From assembly GCA_965202955.1 (NCBI GenBank), contig OZ241871.1, positions 4,836,001-4,900,000 on the forward strand: DNA of 64,000 bases. Reading direction: 5' to 3'. Within the stretch, counting starts at the first letter, position 1. Each line of letters begins with the position of its first letter. This stretch comes from Bin5 sp034422415 (lineage in GTDB: Bacteria > Chloroflexota > Anaerolineae > Caldilineales > Caldilineaceae). The position numbers and the translations under genes were made by a program. Below are positions 50,549 through 59,747 of this stretch, piece by piece. The notes under the pieces are model-generated. The model saw only the letters and a list, made by a program, of their open reading frames with translations, did no database searches and had not been told where the DNA came from.

Positions 50549-52117
50549 ATGATGGAACGCAACAAATCATTGATCCACATTCTGGTGTCGGGGCTTGTAG
50601 GGCTGATGCTCGGCCTCTTCATCGGGTGGTGGGTGTGGCCGGTGGAATGGACTGAACCGCACGGCGCTGCGGGGCAGCCAGCTGCCGTATCCTCGAGTCA
50701 GGACAGCGCGCCGGCGGCCGAGCAGATCCCCGAAGAAGCCCCCGGCGACACATCCTTCCAGGACTGGCTTAACCAGGCATTGCTGTACCTTGCCGCGGCA
50801 CTCCTCGTGGGCGGCGCGGTCGCAATTGGTTACCAGTTCCTGCGGCAGCCTGAACACGGCGCATCGTCAAGAAGGTCGGCCGGTTCCACGAATGCTCGAC
50901 AGACAGCCGTCCAGCAGGCTCGTCGCCCCCGGTCGGTCTTCATTTCTGGGAAACGGTCCGGCTCCAGGGCGCCCGGCCTCGGCTGGATTCGAAGGTCGCG
51001 GCCCTTCCACGACGAAGCCGAAGTCGACGAACCCGTATTTCCCAGCCAGTCCGGCCCCCAGTACAGCGCTGGTGAAGGGTCCCGGTTCGCCCGCCCGACA
51101 GAAATGGAGAGCTTACGAGAGGACGACGTGGAGGCAGAGAGCCGCCATCTCTCTGCGGGTGAAGAAGAAACGCTTTTCGCCGAGCCCAGGCAGGAATCCC
51201 AGACCGAATGGGCAGATTCACCTGCGCCATCCTCTTCGGAAGAACGCGATGGGGAAGGAATCTCTCAGACTGGAATGCCCGAGGCGATACCGCCGGAACC
51301 ACAGCACGACCAGCCTCCTCTTCCTGACGGGAGTTACGAGTCTCAACCGTTCGTAAACGAAAGCAGCCCGCAGCCGGCGGAGCAAATTACGGCGGAAGAT
51401 GCATTCTCGTCGCGTAAGAAAATCGGTTCCATCGAGGACGATGAGGTGGTGGACACGACCGCGCCCGAGGAGAGGTGGCAGACAGCGCCGGATTCTCTGT
51501 CCTCGGCAGGAGTTCAGGCTGTCGAATCAGTCGACGCGGGAGGTCGCGGGCAGGCGTTTTCTGAAGATGAGCCGACCCCGTTGCAGGAAGGTCTTGCGCA
51601 ACCGCAGGGCGACACTTTCGTCGCGGACGTCTCCACGGACATCGAGCCAAGTGACGGCGAGCCGACGCCAGGCGGCGACGTATTGGCGACTTTCGAGGCC
51701 AATTACGCCTTCGGCATCCAGTCTTACGACGAGAGCTTCACCATAAATGCGCCGGACGGCGAGCTGTTGGGTGCTTGCGGCATGGGCATGAATGAATCTC
51801 TGGATCGCGAAGCCGCCGATACGGACCAGGTGCGGCTGCTGGAGATCTGGCTCTACGACCGTTCAGCTGTGCGTAGCATCAGCCAGCTGCTGGTTTCCCC
51901 TGGTTTCGACGCGACTCTTCTCGACGACTCCACCGATACGGACAGTACAAATCGTTCACCGCCCCTGGAACTGAAGCCCGACCTGACATGCGCCCTCAGG
52001 TCCCACCACATCCAACTCGATTGCACCATCAAGAACGTATCCTTTCTGGATAGCGGGCAGTCGCCGCGACCCCTGCGGTCGGTCAGCGCGGCGCTGGTCG
52101 TGCGCAGCCTAGCGTAA
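50549..52117 (+). CDS. Acidic single-domain membrane protein, unknown function
   Basis: A 522-residue protein I cannot name. It starts with a hydrophobic segment (LIHILVSGLVGLMLGLFIGWWVWP), has a second one near residue 75-95 (WLNQALLYLAAALLVGGAVAIGYQFL), then a long acidic, Ser/Pro/Glu-rich disordered stretch (about 100-380, e.g. SLREDDVEAESRHLSAGEEE). A folded C-terminal part of about 140 residues (FEANYAFGIQSYDESFTINAPDGELLGACGMGM onward) looks beta-rich, with a pair of cysteines (LLGACGMG). Architecture suggests a membrane-tethered, extended-linker protein with a C-terminal sensing or binding domain. It sits between manC and the convergent dgt gene. Confidence 0.65.
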   Translation: MMERNKSLIHILVSGLVGLMLGLFIGWWVWPVEWTEPHGAAGQPAAVSSSQDSAPAAEQIPEEAPGDTSFQDWLNQALLYLAAALLVGGAVAIGYQFLRQPEHGASSRRSAGSTNARQTAVQQARRPRSVFISGKRSGSRAPGLGWIRRSRPFHDEAEVDEPVFPSQSGPQYSAGEGSRFARPTEMESLREDDVEAESRHLSAGEEETLFAEPRQESQTEWADSPAPSSSEERDGEGISQTGMPEAIPPEPQHDQPPLPDGSYESQPFVNESSPQPAEQITAEDAFSSRKKIGSIEDDEVVDTTAPEERWQTAPDSLSSAGVQAVESVDAGGRGQAFSEDEPTPLQEGLAQPQGDTFVADVSTDIEPSDGEPTPGGDVLATFEANYAFGIQSYDESFTINAPDGELLGACGMGMNESLDREAADTDQVRLLEIWLYDRSAVRSISQLLVSPGFDATLLDDSTDTDSTNRSPPLELKPDLTCALRSHHIQLDCTIKNVSFLDSGQSPRPLRSVSAALVVRSLA

Positions 52118-52155
52118 CAGGACAAAAGCCGAATCATCGGACACTGCCGGAGAGT

Positions 52156-53322
52156 TCAGACAGGCTCCCTCGTATCGAAGAGGCGGCGGTACTCGGCGAT
52201 GGCGTAACGGTCGGTCATGCCGGCGATGTAGTCACAAACGATGCGGTGTACGTCCCCGTCCCGCCGGGCTATGGACTCCTGCGCTTCCGGCGGCAACTGG
52301 GCCGGTTCCTCGACAAAAGCGCCAAACAGTGCGCGCACAGTGCGGTCCGCTTTTGCCGCCATTCGCACAACGCGGAAATGCCGGTAAAAACGGTCGAACA
52401 GGAAGCGTTTCAACTCCCGATTTTCCTCCGTGACCTCGGCTGAATAGTCCGCCATGTTATCTGCCTGCGACCGCAGATCGGCCAAGTCTTGCACACGGGC
52501 CGCGTTCAGTTTTGCGGCGGTCGCACGGATTGCGTCGCTGACCTCAATGCCCACCAGCCGGCGAATGAACCGGTAGCGGTCCAGAGGCTCGGTCAGATCG
52601 ATCGACGTCGGCGCCTCACCGAGCGAGTCCAGGACGCGCCGGCTGATCGCCAGGTCCAGAAAGTCGACTGGGTCCAAGATCCCTGCCCGCAGGCCGTCAT
52701 CCGCGTCGCTCGTGTTGTATGCGATCTCGTCCGCCAGGTTGCTCAGTTGACACTCAAGCGTGCCGCGCTCTCCTGCGTTGTATTTCCTGGCGTCGACGAC
52801 ATCGTAGTCCGTGTCGTGTTTAACCACGCCTTCGCGCACCTCGTATGTCAGATTCAGACCTGGATGGGCAGAGTAGCGCTGCGCCAGTTCGGTGATGATT
52901 CGATAGGTCTGTTTCTGGTGATCGTATCCGCCGTATTCCTGCATCATCTGATTCAGCGTCGCCTCGCCGGTATGCCCAAATGGAGGATGTCCCAGATCGT
53001 GTGCCAGGCAGATCGCCTCGCTCAGGTCTTCGTTGCAGGAAAGCGCGCGCGCGAGCGTGCGCCCGATCTGCGCCACCTCAACCGTGTGGGTGAGCCGGTT
53101 GCGATAGTGGTCGCCTTCATTGTATACGAACACCTGCGTCTTGTACTGGAGGCGGCGGAACGCGGTGGTGTGGATGATGCGGTCCCGGTCGCGTTGGTAC
53201 GCGGTACGGTAGGGGTGCTCCGATCCGGGAAAGGCGCGCCCTCGGCTTTCGCTGCTCCGCATCGCGTACCCCGCGAGCTCCCGGTCTTCGCGCTGCTCCA
53301 GCTCCTCCCTTGTGACAAACAT
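52156..53322 (-). CDS. dgt: Deoxyguanosinetriphosphate triphosphohydrolase-like protein
   Basis: A 388-residue HD-domain dNTPase that cleaves dNTPs to nucleoside and triphosphate. HD motifs are RNRLTHTVEVAQIG and CLAHDLGHPPFGHTGE. Other family segments are GRAFPGSEHPYRTAYQRDRDRIIHTTAFRRLQYKTQVFV and LADEIAYNTSDADDGLRAG. I start at MFVTREELEQRED (53322); the frame is open a further 123 codons but that part has no family similarity and runs into the ftsY leader and start. It is divergent from ftsY. Confidence 0.93.
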   Translation of the reverse strand: MFVTREELEQREDRELAGYAMRSSESRGRAFPGSEHPYRTAYQRDRDRIIHTTAFRRLQYKTQVFVYNEGDHYRNRLTHTVEVAQIGRTLARALSCNEDLSEAICLAHDLGHPPFGHTGEATLNQMMQEYGGYDHQKQTYRIITELAQRYSAHPGLNLTYEVREGVVKHDTDYDVVDARKYNAGERGTLECQLSNLADEIAYNTSDADDGLRAGILDPVDFLDLAISRRVLDSLGEAPTSIDLTEPLDRYRFIRRLVGIEVSDAIRATAAKLNAARVQDLADLRSQADNMADYSAEVTEENRELKRFLFDRFYRHFRVVRMAAKADRTVRALFGAFVEEPAQLPPEAQESIARRDGDVHRIVCDYIAGMTDRYAIAEYRRLFDTREPV

Positions 53323-53543
53323 TTGCGGCCCCTTATCGCAGAATGCAGTCGGATTCCAGACGTCCACCAACGTCGCAGCCCCGCCGTAGATTCCCAGCTT
53401 TATCGCCTTCAGTATACAGTCTGCCGACCCGAATCGACCAACCATTCCCAAAGATGCGTTCCGGCCCCCGACTCTCCAACGGGCTGCTTCGACGTTGTCC
53501 GCGCAGGTCGCGGGCCCGTTCTCCCCTACCTTCCCTCGCGTGC

Positions 53544-53549
53544 TATAAT
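53544..53549 (+). promoter_or_regulatory. Extended -10 promoter of ftsY
   Basis: TGCTATAAT (53541-53549) contains a perfect TATAAT with the TGn extension, 43 bases ahead of the ftsY start. No clear -35 was found, which an extended -10 tolerates. Confidence 0.65.
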
Positions 53550-53592
53550 TGCCCAGTAAAAACCATGTCAACCTGCCCACGGAGAGTTGCGT

Positions 53593-54543
53593 GTGCTCAG
53601 ACGCCTGTTTGGACGCCAGGATGAGAAGACGGCGGACGACGTAAGAATCGAGGAGAGCCTGAAAAAGACCCGTTCCGGCTTTTTTGGGCAAGTCGGCTCC
53701 TTGTTTCAGGAAAACGAGATCGGCGAGGCACTGTGGGAAGAGTTGGAAGAGGCGCTCATCGTCGCCGATGTGGGCATGGATACAACCTTGGAGCTTGTTG
53801 AGTCCACGAGAGCGCGGGTCGAACGTGAGGCTGTCAGGAGGGCCGCCGACGCCTACCTCATCCTCAAGCAGGAGATGGTCAAACTCCTGCAGCCTGACGA
53901 GCCTTTGGGCATCGAAGAGCCTCGCATTTTGACGGTCGTGCTCGTTGTCGGTGTCAACGGTTCAGGCAAGACGACCAGTATCGGCAAGCTTGCGCTTCGT
54001 TACAAACAGTTGGGCAAACGCGTCGTCCTCGCTGCGGGCGACACTTTTCGGGCGGCAGCCATCGACCAACTCAAGATTTGGGGGGAGCGCGCCGAAGTCG
54101 AAGTAATCGCCCAGGCCCCTGGCTCCGACCCGGCCGCCGTTCTTTTCGACGCGATGCGCGCGAGCCAGGAGAGCCGCAGCGCCGACATCCTGATCGCGGA
54201 CACCGCCGGCCGCCTGCAGAACAAATTCAATCTCATGCAGGAGCTGGAAAAGATGCGCCGCGTGGCCGCCAAGCAGGTCCACCGTGCTCCGCACGAAATA
54301 CTGCTCGTTCTGGACGCCTCAACCGGCCAGAATGCCATCCTGCAGGCCAAGGGCTTCCAGGAGGCGTCGGGCGTTACCGGCATCGTCCTCACCAAGCTTG
54401 ACAGCACGGCCAGGGGCGGCGCGGTTCTCAATATTAAGAAGCAGTTAGGCATACCTGTTCGCTTTGTCGGCACCGGTGAAAAACTAGAGGACCTGGCGGA
54501 GTTCGACCCGGTTGCTTTTGTGGAAGGCCTGCTGGGAGAGTAA
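53593..54543 (+). CDS. ftsY: Signal recognition particle receptor FtsY
   Basis: A 316-residue SRP-receptor GTPase, here the short NG form without the acidic A domain. GTPase motifs are GVNGSGKTTSIGKLA (G1), DTAGRLQNKFNLMQEL (G3), TKLDSTARGGAVL (G4) and the closing GTGEKLEDLAEFDP. I start at GTG 53593 (MLRRLFGRQDEK) because GGAGAG lies six bases upstream; a TTG two codons earlier has no room for that site. It is followed after 56 bases by prfB. Confidence 0.95.
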   Translation: MLRRLFGRQDEKTADDVRIEESLKKTRSGFFGQVGSLFQENEIGEALWEELEEALIVADVGMDTTLELVESTRARVEREAVRRAADAYLILKQEMVKLLQPDEPLGIEEPRILTVVLVVGVNGSGKTTSIGKLALRYKQLGKRVVLAAGDTFRAAAIDQLKIWGERAEVEVIAQAPGSDPAAVLFDAMRASQESRSADILIADTAGRLQNKFNLMQELEKMRRVAAKQVHRAPHEILLVLDASTGQNAILQAKGFQEASGVTGIVLTKLDSTARGGAVLNIKKQLGIPVRFVGTGEKLEDLAEFDPVAFVEGLLGE

Positions 54544-54599
54544 GGCATGCAGTGCCGCCCTGTCTGCCGAAAGATTTTCGAAAAAGGAGAGAGACCCGA

Positions 54600-55692
54600 A
54601 TGCGCGAATTAACCGACCGTCTGCACCAGCTCGCAGAACGAGTCAACACGATACGGAGGCGGCTTTGACCTGCCGGACAAGGTAGAGCGGGTCGAGGAGC
54701 TTGAGAAGCAAACAATTGCGCCCGGCTTTTGGGACGACCAGCGGGCCGCGCAAAAGAAGATGCAGGAGTTGAACGCGCTGAAAGAGCAGATCGGTGTCTG
54801 GGACGGTCTGAAGGAGCGGGCCCAGGACGCGCAGGACCTGGCGTTGATTGCCGATGATGACGCCGGGATGCTCAACGAGCTACAGCAGGAGGCTTCCGCT
54901 CTCGAAAAGGAGTTGGAAAGTCGGGAGTTTACGCTGGCCCTCAATGGCAAGTATGACGCAGGCGGCGCCATTGTCGGCATACACGCCGGCGCAGGTGGAA
55001 CCGAGGCGCAGGACTGGGCCTCCATGCTGCTGCGCATGTATCTACGTTGGGCTGAGAAGAAGGACTACGCCACCGAAGTCACCGACATAACCCAAGGGGA
55101 AGAGGCCGGGATCAAGAGCGTCACGATTACGGTGGAGGGCCCGTACGCATACGGCTATTTGCAGGCAGAGAGGGGAACGCACCGTTTGGTGCGGCTCAGC
55201 CCATTCGACGCCGGCAACCGCCGCCACACCTCGTTTGCCAAGCTTGAGGTCATGCCGATCATCGACGAAGACATCGAGATTGAGATCTCGCCCAATGACA
55301 TTCGGATCGACGTCTTCCTTTCAAGCGGGGCCGGAGGCCAGAGCGTACAGAAAAACGCCACCGCCGTTCGCCTCCATCACGAGCCGTCCGGCATCGTCGT
55401 TACCTGTCAGAATGAACGCAGCCAGACCCAGAATCGCGAGATTGCGCTAAGGATCCTGCGCGGCAAACTCTACGCCGTCGAGCAAGAGAGGATCGCGGCC
55501 GAAAAGGCCCGCCTCAAAGGCGAGAACGTCCAGGCTGATTTCGGCAGCCAGATCCGGTCCTACGTCCTGCATCCCTACCAGATGGTGAAGGATCTGCGGA
55601 CCAATGTGGAGACGTCAACTCCTCAGCCAGTTCTTGACGGAGAGTTGGACCCGTTCATCGAAGCCTGGCTCAAGACGCAAGTGGGTACATAA
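54600..55692 (+). CDS. prfB: Peptide chain release factor 2 (programmed +1 frameshift)
   Basis: RF2, which reads UGA and UAA. Translation starts at ATG 54600 (preceded by AAAGGAGAG) and runs 22 codons (MRELTDRLHQLAERVNTIRR...) to CTT TGA at 54663-54668, then continues in the +1 frame as DLPDKVERVEELEK to the stop at 55692. The full product is 363 residues. The stop-codon-reading motif SPF is at 200-202 (RLSPFDAGNRR) and GGQ at 245-247 (SSGAGGQSVQKNATA). Read without the frameshift the gene would give a 22-residue peptide; this is the classical autoregulated arrangement. Confidence 0.97.
54655..54669 (+). promoter_or_regulatory. prfB programmed +1 frameshift site
   Basis: GGAGG (54655-54659) acts as an internal Shine-Dalgarno-like element, three bases (CGG) before the slippery CTT TGA C (54663-54669). 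Spacing and sequence match the conserved RF2 recoding signal, in which low RF2 slows reading of UGA and favours a shift past it. Confidence 0.95.
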
Positions 55693-55716
55693 GATAAGGC
55701 TCTACAGGAGCATACC

Positions 55717-56949
55717 ATGATTGAACTCGCGCCCGTGCAGCAGACCGTTTCCGAGCAGAAAGTAGAAAACGTTGCCTCTGAAGTCTGGAACGGCCTCAAC
55801 GCGCTTCCCTTGTCCGACCGCGTCAGGCCGGGGATGCGCGTAGCCGTAGCTGTCGGAAGTCGCGGCATCTCACGTTACGCGGAGGTCGTGGGGGCGGTCG
55901 TCAAGACGCTGCAGTCGCTCGGGGCAGAACCCTTCCTTGTTCCGGCAATGGGTAGCCACGGCGGCGGCACTGCCGAAGGCCAGCATGACGTGCTCGTCAG
56001 CTACGGCATGGCGGAGCTGGGAGTCCCGATTCACAGCAGCCTCGAAGTAAAGCAGATCGGCCAGGCCGGCAGTATGCCCGTCTACTGGGACCGCTTCGCG
56101 GCTGAAGCCGACGCTGTCATCCCAGTAAATCGCGTCAAGGCCCATACTGCATTTCGGGCCGACCATGAGAGCGGCCTGTGCAAAATTATGACCATCGGGC
56201 TCGGGAAGAAGCGCGGCGCGGCCACCCTGCACGCCCACGACGCATCCATCTCCATTCCCCTGGCAGCACAGGTCGTCCTTAACAAGATGCCCGTCGTTGC
56301 CGGTGTCGCCATCGTCGAAAACGGCCGCCACGCGCCAGCGGAGATCGCCGTTCTGCCGGGCGAAGGCATCTTCCGGCGGGAGCCCGGCCTTCTGCGGCTG
56401 GCCAAAGATCTCCAGCCGGGTATTCCGTTCGACCATCTCGACCTCTTGATCGTCCAGGAGATGGGCAAGAACATTAGCGGCACCGGCATGGATACCAACA
56501 TCATCGGTATGTGGCGGCGCAACGGCGGACCGCGCGAGCCCGACATTCGCGTCCTCGCCGTCCTCGACCTGACGCAGGACAGCCACGGCAATGCCTCCGG
56601 CATCGGCCTCGCCGACCTTATCTCAGAGCGCCTGCGCGCCAAGGTCGACTGGCATGCCACCTACACAAACTGCCTTACCGCTGGAAACTTCGCCGCCGCC
56701 AAACAGCCCGTCTCCCTCGCAACCGATCGCGAGATAGTTGAGACCGGTCTGATGGACAAGGCGGGCGACTCCGCACGGGTGGTTTGGATTCAGAACACAC
56801 TTGAATTGGAAACTCTCTGGCTCTCGCCTGCGCTGCTCCAGGAGGTCGAACGCGCGCCGGCCCTTACGCAAATCGGGCCGGCCCGGATGATACAGTTCGA
56901 CGGCGACGGCGCGCTGCGGCCGCCGACTACCGAATTGATAACCAAGTAA
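55717..56949 (+). CDS. LarA-like protein (DUF2088 family), probable NPN-cofactor enzyme
   Basis: A 410-residue member of the DUF2088 / lactate-racemase-like family, close in length to LarA. LarA holds the nickel-pincer nucleotide through a lysine thioamide and a histidine ligand. Candidate equivalents here are H81 in MGSHGGGTAEGQ, H143 in NRVKAHTAF, K156 in ESGLCKIMTIGLGKK and H172/H174 in TLHAHD; the order H-H-K-H agrees with LarA, the spacings only roughly. This lineage (GSHGGG plus a later AHDASI) is distinct from true lactate racemases, so the substrate, a 2-hydroxyacid, is unknown. It follows prfB by 24 bases, with RBS CAGGAG. Confidence 0.75.
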   Translation: MIELAPVQQTVSEQKVENVASEVWNGLNALPLSDRVRPGMRVAVAVGSRGISRYAEVVGAVVKTLQSLGAEPFLVPAMGSHGGGTAEGQHDVLVSYGMAELGVPIHSSLEVKQIGQAGSMPVYWDRFAAEADAVIPVNRVKAHTAFRADHESGLCKIMTIGLGKKRGAATLHAHDASISIPLAAQVVLNKMPVVAGVAIVENGRHAPAEIAVLPGEGIFRREPGLLRLAKDLQPGIPFDHLDLLIVQEMGKNISGTGMDTNIIGMWRRNGGPREPDIRVLAVLDLTQDSHGNASGIGLADLISERLRAKVDWHATYTNCLTAGNFAAAKQPVSLATDREIVETGLMDKAGDSARVVWIQNTLELETLWLSPALLQEVERAPALTQIGPARMIQFDGDGALRPPTTELITK

Positions 56950-57474
56950 ACCCCGGCTTGATCCGGCGACGGTGCGGTCGATACCGACTGGGCCGCCCAA
57001 ATCCAACTCCATGACCCACATGGAGAACGAATCGCGCGATTCGACGGACCCGCGCTAGCAGGGCTGAAGCCGACAAGCGAATGGCAGCCGTGCGAACTCT
57101 GTGTTGGCCGCCGTTCACAGAGCCTCCCGCCGGACCTGCCATCGGGTGACTAACTCCTTCGAGTCGGGCTCTCCAACCTGGAGAACGGAGAAAGACAGCC
57201 GTTTCAAAATGAAGATGACGCCCAGAGTCACTTCGTAGACGGCCAGGTGCTTGTTCCCTTCACCTTGACCGCGAAAAAATCTGGCGACAGTATGGGGGCG
57301 GCCATTTAAACGACGCTTCGTTCTCTCATCGGGCCGCTGGCTGCCCGACTCACACTTTCGAGTCCGGTAAGTGGACCGAGCAGTCGAACGCTGCTGTGGA
57401 GCCGAAACAAGATCAGGGAGAAGAACGGGTTGGAAAGTCGAGGCGCGGTCTCAAACCTGTTCGACCGCCTGAAA
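56950..57474. other. Gene-free region upstream of tRNA-Ser
   Basis: About 525 bases with no protein frame I can support. It contains a 16-base perfect palindrome at 57028-57043, a lone TTGACC at 57265-57270 with no well-placed -10, and an A-run (GCGAAAAAAT) after it. Nothing else was recognised. Confidence 0.5.
57028..57043. repeat. 16-base perfect palindrome CGAATCGCGCGATTCG
   Basis: The sequence equals its own reverse complement over all 16 bases. It stands alone in the region after the LarA-like gene, 79 bases past its stop, and could be a DNA-binding site for a dimeric regulator or a chromosome-organising protein. No second copy was noticed in the window by eye. Confidence 0.6.
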
Positions 57475-57504
57475 TTGTACAGGGGGGTCCGGTTGTGCTA
57501 CCAT
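57475..57504 (+). promoter_or_regulatory. Candidate promoter of tRNA-Ser
   Basis: TTGTAC (57475-57480) and TACCAT (57499-57504) are 18 bases apart, with a TGC extension before the -10. It starts transcription about 30 bases ahead of the tRNA. Confidence 0.45.
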
Positions 57505-57540
57505 TTGCCGCGATGGGTTGGCCGCGCCAACCGCACGAAC

Positions 57541-57630
<90 letters not shown>

Positions 57631-57746
57631 TCCGATCCCGGGCATAAACTGTCCGGGACTCTTTTGCAATTCGAGCACCGGGCGCATAGTGCCCACGTCT
57701 ACGCGTTGATGGAACTATCGGGCCTCCTCCGCGGGAGATCGCATCG

Positions 57747-59366
57747 ATGGGGTCAATTCGAACAGCCCGCCTCTCCCCGAACGGTGCAGAATTCACTCGC
57801 GCCCCCAATTTGACCGGCGTTGTCGCGCTACGCGCCCGGCAAGCGGTGGGCATCCTCGCTCTCCTGGCACTGGCCTTTTTGCTCGCCCGACTCCCTCTCC
57901 ACTGGGCCGCTGCCTCTGTCGCCGCAGGCGCTGCCGGATTTCTTCTGCTGCGGTTCCCCTGGCTGATATGGCCGGGGCTTGCGGTCGCGCTGCCCTTTGC
58001 AAGCGGCGTTGATTTCGGCCCTCTGAGCATGGCCGACGGACTGCTTGCAGCTGCCGTCGCCGTCTGGTTTGTCAACGGCGTGCGCTGCAACCGGTTGCGA
58101 CTGAACGTAGGCTTTGTGCCCAGCCTCGTCCTCTTTTTTGTGCTGGCCCTTCTGCTCTCATTCCACAATGCGATCAACCTGCAAAAGGCTGTTGAAGGGG
58201 TCATAAAATGGCTTGAGATGCTGCTGATCATCCTGCTGGTCCAGGAGGCGGTGCCGAGGGGCCGGGTGCGGTGGCTGGTCTGGGGTCTTCTGGCCGGCGG
58301 CGCTTTGCAGGCCGGCCTGGGGATCTATCAGTTCGTTTTCCGCATAGGGCCTCCCAATTTCCTGCTGCTGGACCGCTTCATGCGCGCCGCAGGGACGTTC
58401 GGACAACCTAACCCCTTCGCCGGTTACCTGGGCTTGACTCTGCCCGTTGCAACCGCCCTCTTCCTGAACGCGCTCAGTTCCTTCTTCATGCGGTCACCCA
58501 CAAGAGAGTCAGAACCACAGGACAAGCCCGCCGCCCTCGGCATGCCGGCTTGGGCAGGGTCGCTGGCAGCAATCGTAGGTTACGGAGGCGCAGCCGCGGT
58601 CATTGGCCTGGGCCTGCTGGCCAGTTGGAGCCGCGGCGGTTGGCTCGGCGCCGCCGCCAGCCTTGCCGTCGTCCTGCTATTTCAAATTGGCCGCAAGATC
58701 GCGACTGCCGCGCTTGCCGCCCTCGCCGTCCTCCTGGCCGCCGGCAGTGCGCTAGCCCGTTTCATTCCCACCTCGTTGACAGATCGATTGGCCGACCTGC
58801 CCGCCTATGTGGGGCTCGGCATGTGGGATGTCGTGAGGCAGCCTGTCACAAACAGCAACTTCTCAGTCATCGAACGCCTCGCCCATTGGATCGCAGCCCT
58901 GCGGATGTGGGAACTGTCGCCCTGGATTGGTGTCGGGCCCGGCAACTATGCAGCCGTCTACCCGCAGGTCCGGCTGCCTCGCTGGGAAGAGCCCCTGGGC
59001 CACGCACACAACATCTACTTGAACGTGCTCGCGGAGAACGGCCTGTTCGGCCTGTTCGCCTATCTGGTCATGTGGGGCGGTGTTGTAGGCTGGCTCGTAT
59101 ATCAACGAAGGCAGATGCGCAAGGGTATGGCCGGGGTGCCCCTTCTTCGGAACAGGATGCCCCTACAGCCCGCGCTCTGGAACGTCGCTCTTCTCCTCGG
59201 CATCCTTGGCATCGTCGTCCATCTCTCCGTACACCATTTCTTCGACTACCTCTACGTGCAGGGCATTTATCTCCACCTTGCGCTCTGGCTCGCATCCGCT
59301 GTCGCCCTCGCACGCCTTCCACCCGCCGTCCCATCTTCTGCTGCCCTGCCTACAGCTGAGAACTGA
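57747..59366 (+). CDS. O-antigen ligase / polymerase family membrane protein
   Basis: A 539-residue polytopic membrane protein of the Wzy_C/WaaL type. More than ten hydrophobic segments are visible from AVGILALLALAFLLARLPLHW onward. The large periplasmic loop includes the conserved H-rich region LSPWIGVGPGNYAAVYPQVRLPRWEEPLGHAHNIYLNVLAENGLFGL, in which G-P-G-N-Y and the HAHN histidines are typical of O-antigen ligases and polymerases. It acts on lipid-linked glycans outside the cell. The first 25 residues before the first membrane helix are uncertain. It follows tRNA-Ser and precedes a GtrA-glycosyltransferase pair. Confidence 0.87.
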   Translation: MGSIRTARLSPNGAEFTRAPNLTGVVALRARQAVGILALLALAFLLARLPLHWAAASVAAGAAGFLLLRFPWLIWPGLAVALPFASGVDFGPLSMADGLLAAAVAVWFVNGVRCNRLRLNVGFVPSLVLFFVLALLLSFHNAINLQKAVEGVIKWLEMLLIILLVQEAVPRGRVRWLVWGLLAGGALQAGLGIYQFVFRIGPPNFLLLDRFMRAAGTFGQPNPFAGYLGLTLPVATALFLNALSSFFMRSPTRESEPQDKPAALGMPAWAGSLAAIVGYGGAAAVIGLGLLASWSRGGWLGAAASLAVVLLFQIGRKIATAALAALAVLLAAGSALARFIPTSLTDRLADLPAYVGLGMWDVVRQPVTNSNFSVIERLAHWIAALRMWELSPWIGVGPGNYAAVYPQVRLPRWEEPLGHAHNIYLNVLAENGLFGLFAYLVMWGGVVGWLVYQRRQMRKGMAGVPLLRNRMPLQPALWNVALLLGILGIVVHLSVHHFFDYLYVQGIYLHLALWLASAVALARLPPAVPSSAALPTAEN

Positions 59367-59747
59367 GAACAGGTGTCGCAAGACGAAGACCTTCGCTCAC
59401 TGAGAACAGACCGTCTGCGTTTTCGGGCCGCGAGACGTTGGTAATGCCCGCAACGAGCCCGAGACCTGGCGGGCGGATCGAATTTGTGAGAGGAAAGCGA
59501 GGCGGCACCGATCCGCCGGCGCGTCGCGCAGACGGCGGCGGCCCGCCGCGGGATGCGGGGTCCGTTGGCTTTTGCGATTTACGAACGAGTAGGCGAAACT
59601 ATTGCGGTGCCGGCGCACCGATTTGAAAACAGGCTGCGCGGGCGGGCTGTCCCTTGCTTTGAGAAGCTCGCAGGCTAAAGCATCGATCTCCCGGTCAAAG
59701 CCTGAGCCTGGCTTCGACCTGAACTTTATGCCGACAATTTGCGTTCA
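59367..59747. other. Intergenic region of about 380 bases
   Basis: No gene is seen. The middle is very GC-rich with a GCGGCG-GCC-CGCCGC hairpin near 59535-59550; no U-tract follows. No promoter with both boxes was convincing. Confidence 0.5.

Noticed and set aside
52489..53559. A 356-codon plus-strand frame
   Set aside because: Antisense to dgt, which has complete HD-domain motifs.
53323..53691. An N-terminal extension of dgt by 123 codons
   Set aside because: It runs over the ftsY promoter and start and has no dGTPase similarity; the family start is at 53322.
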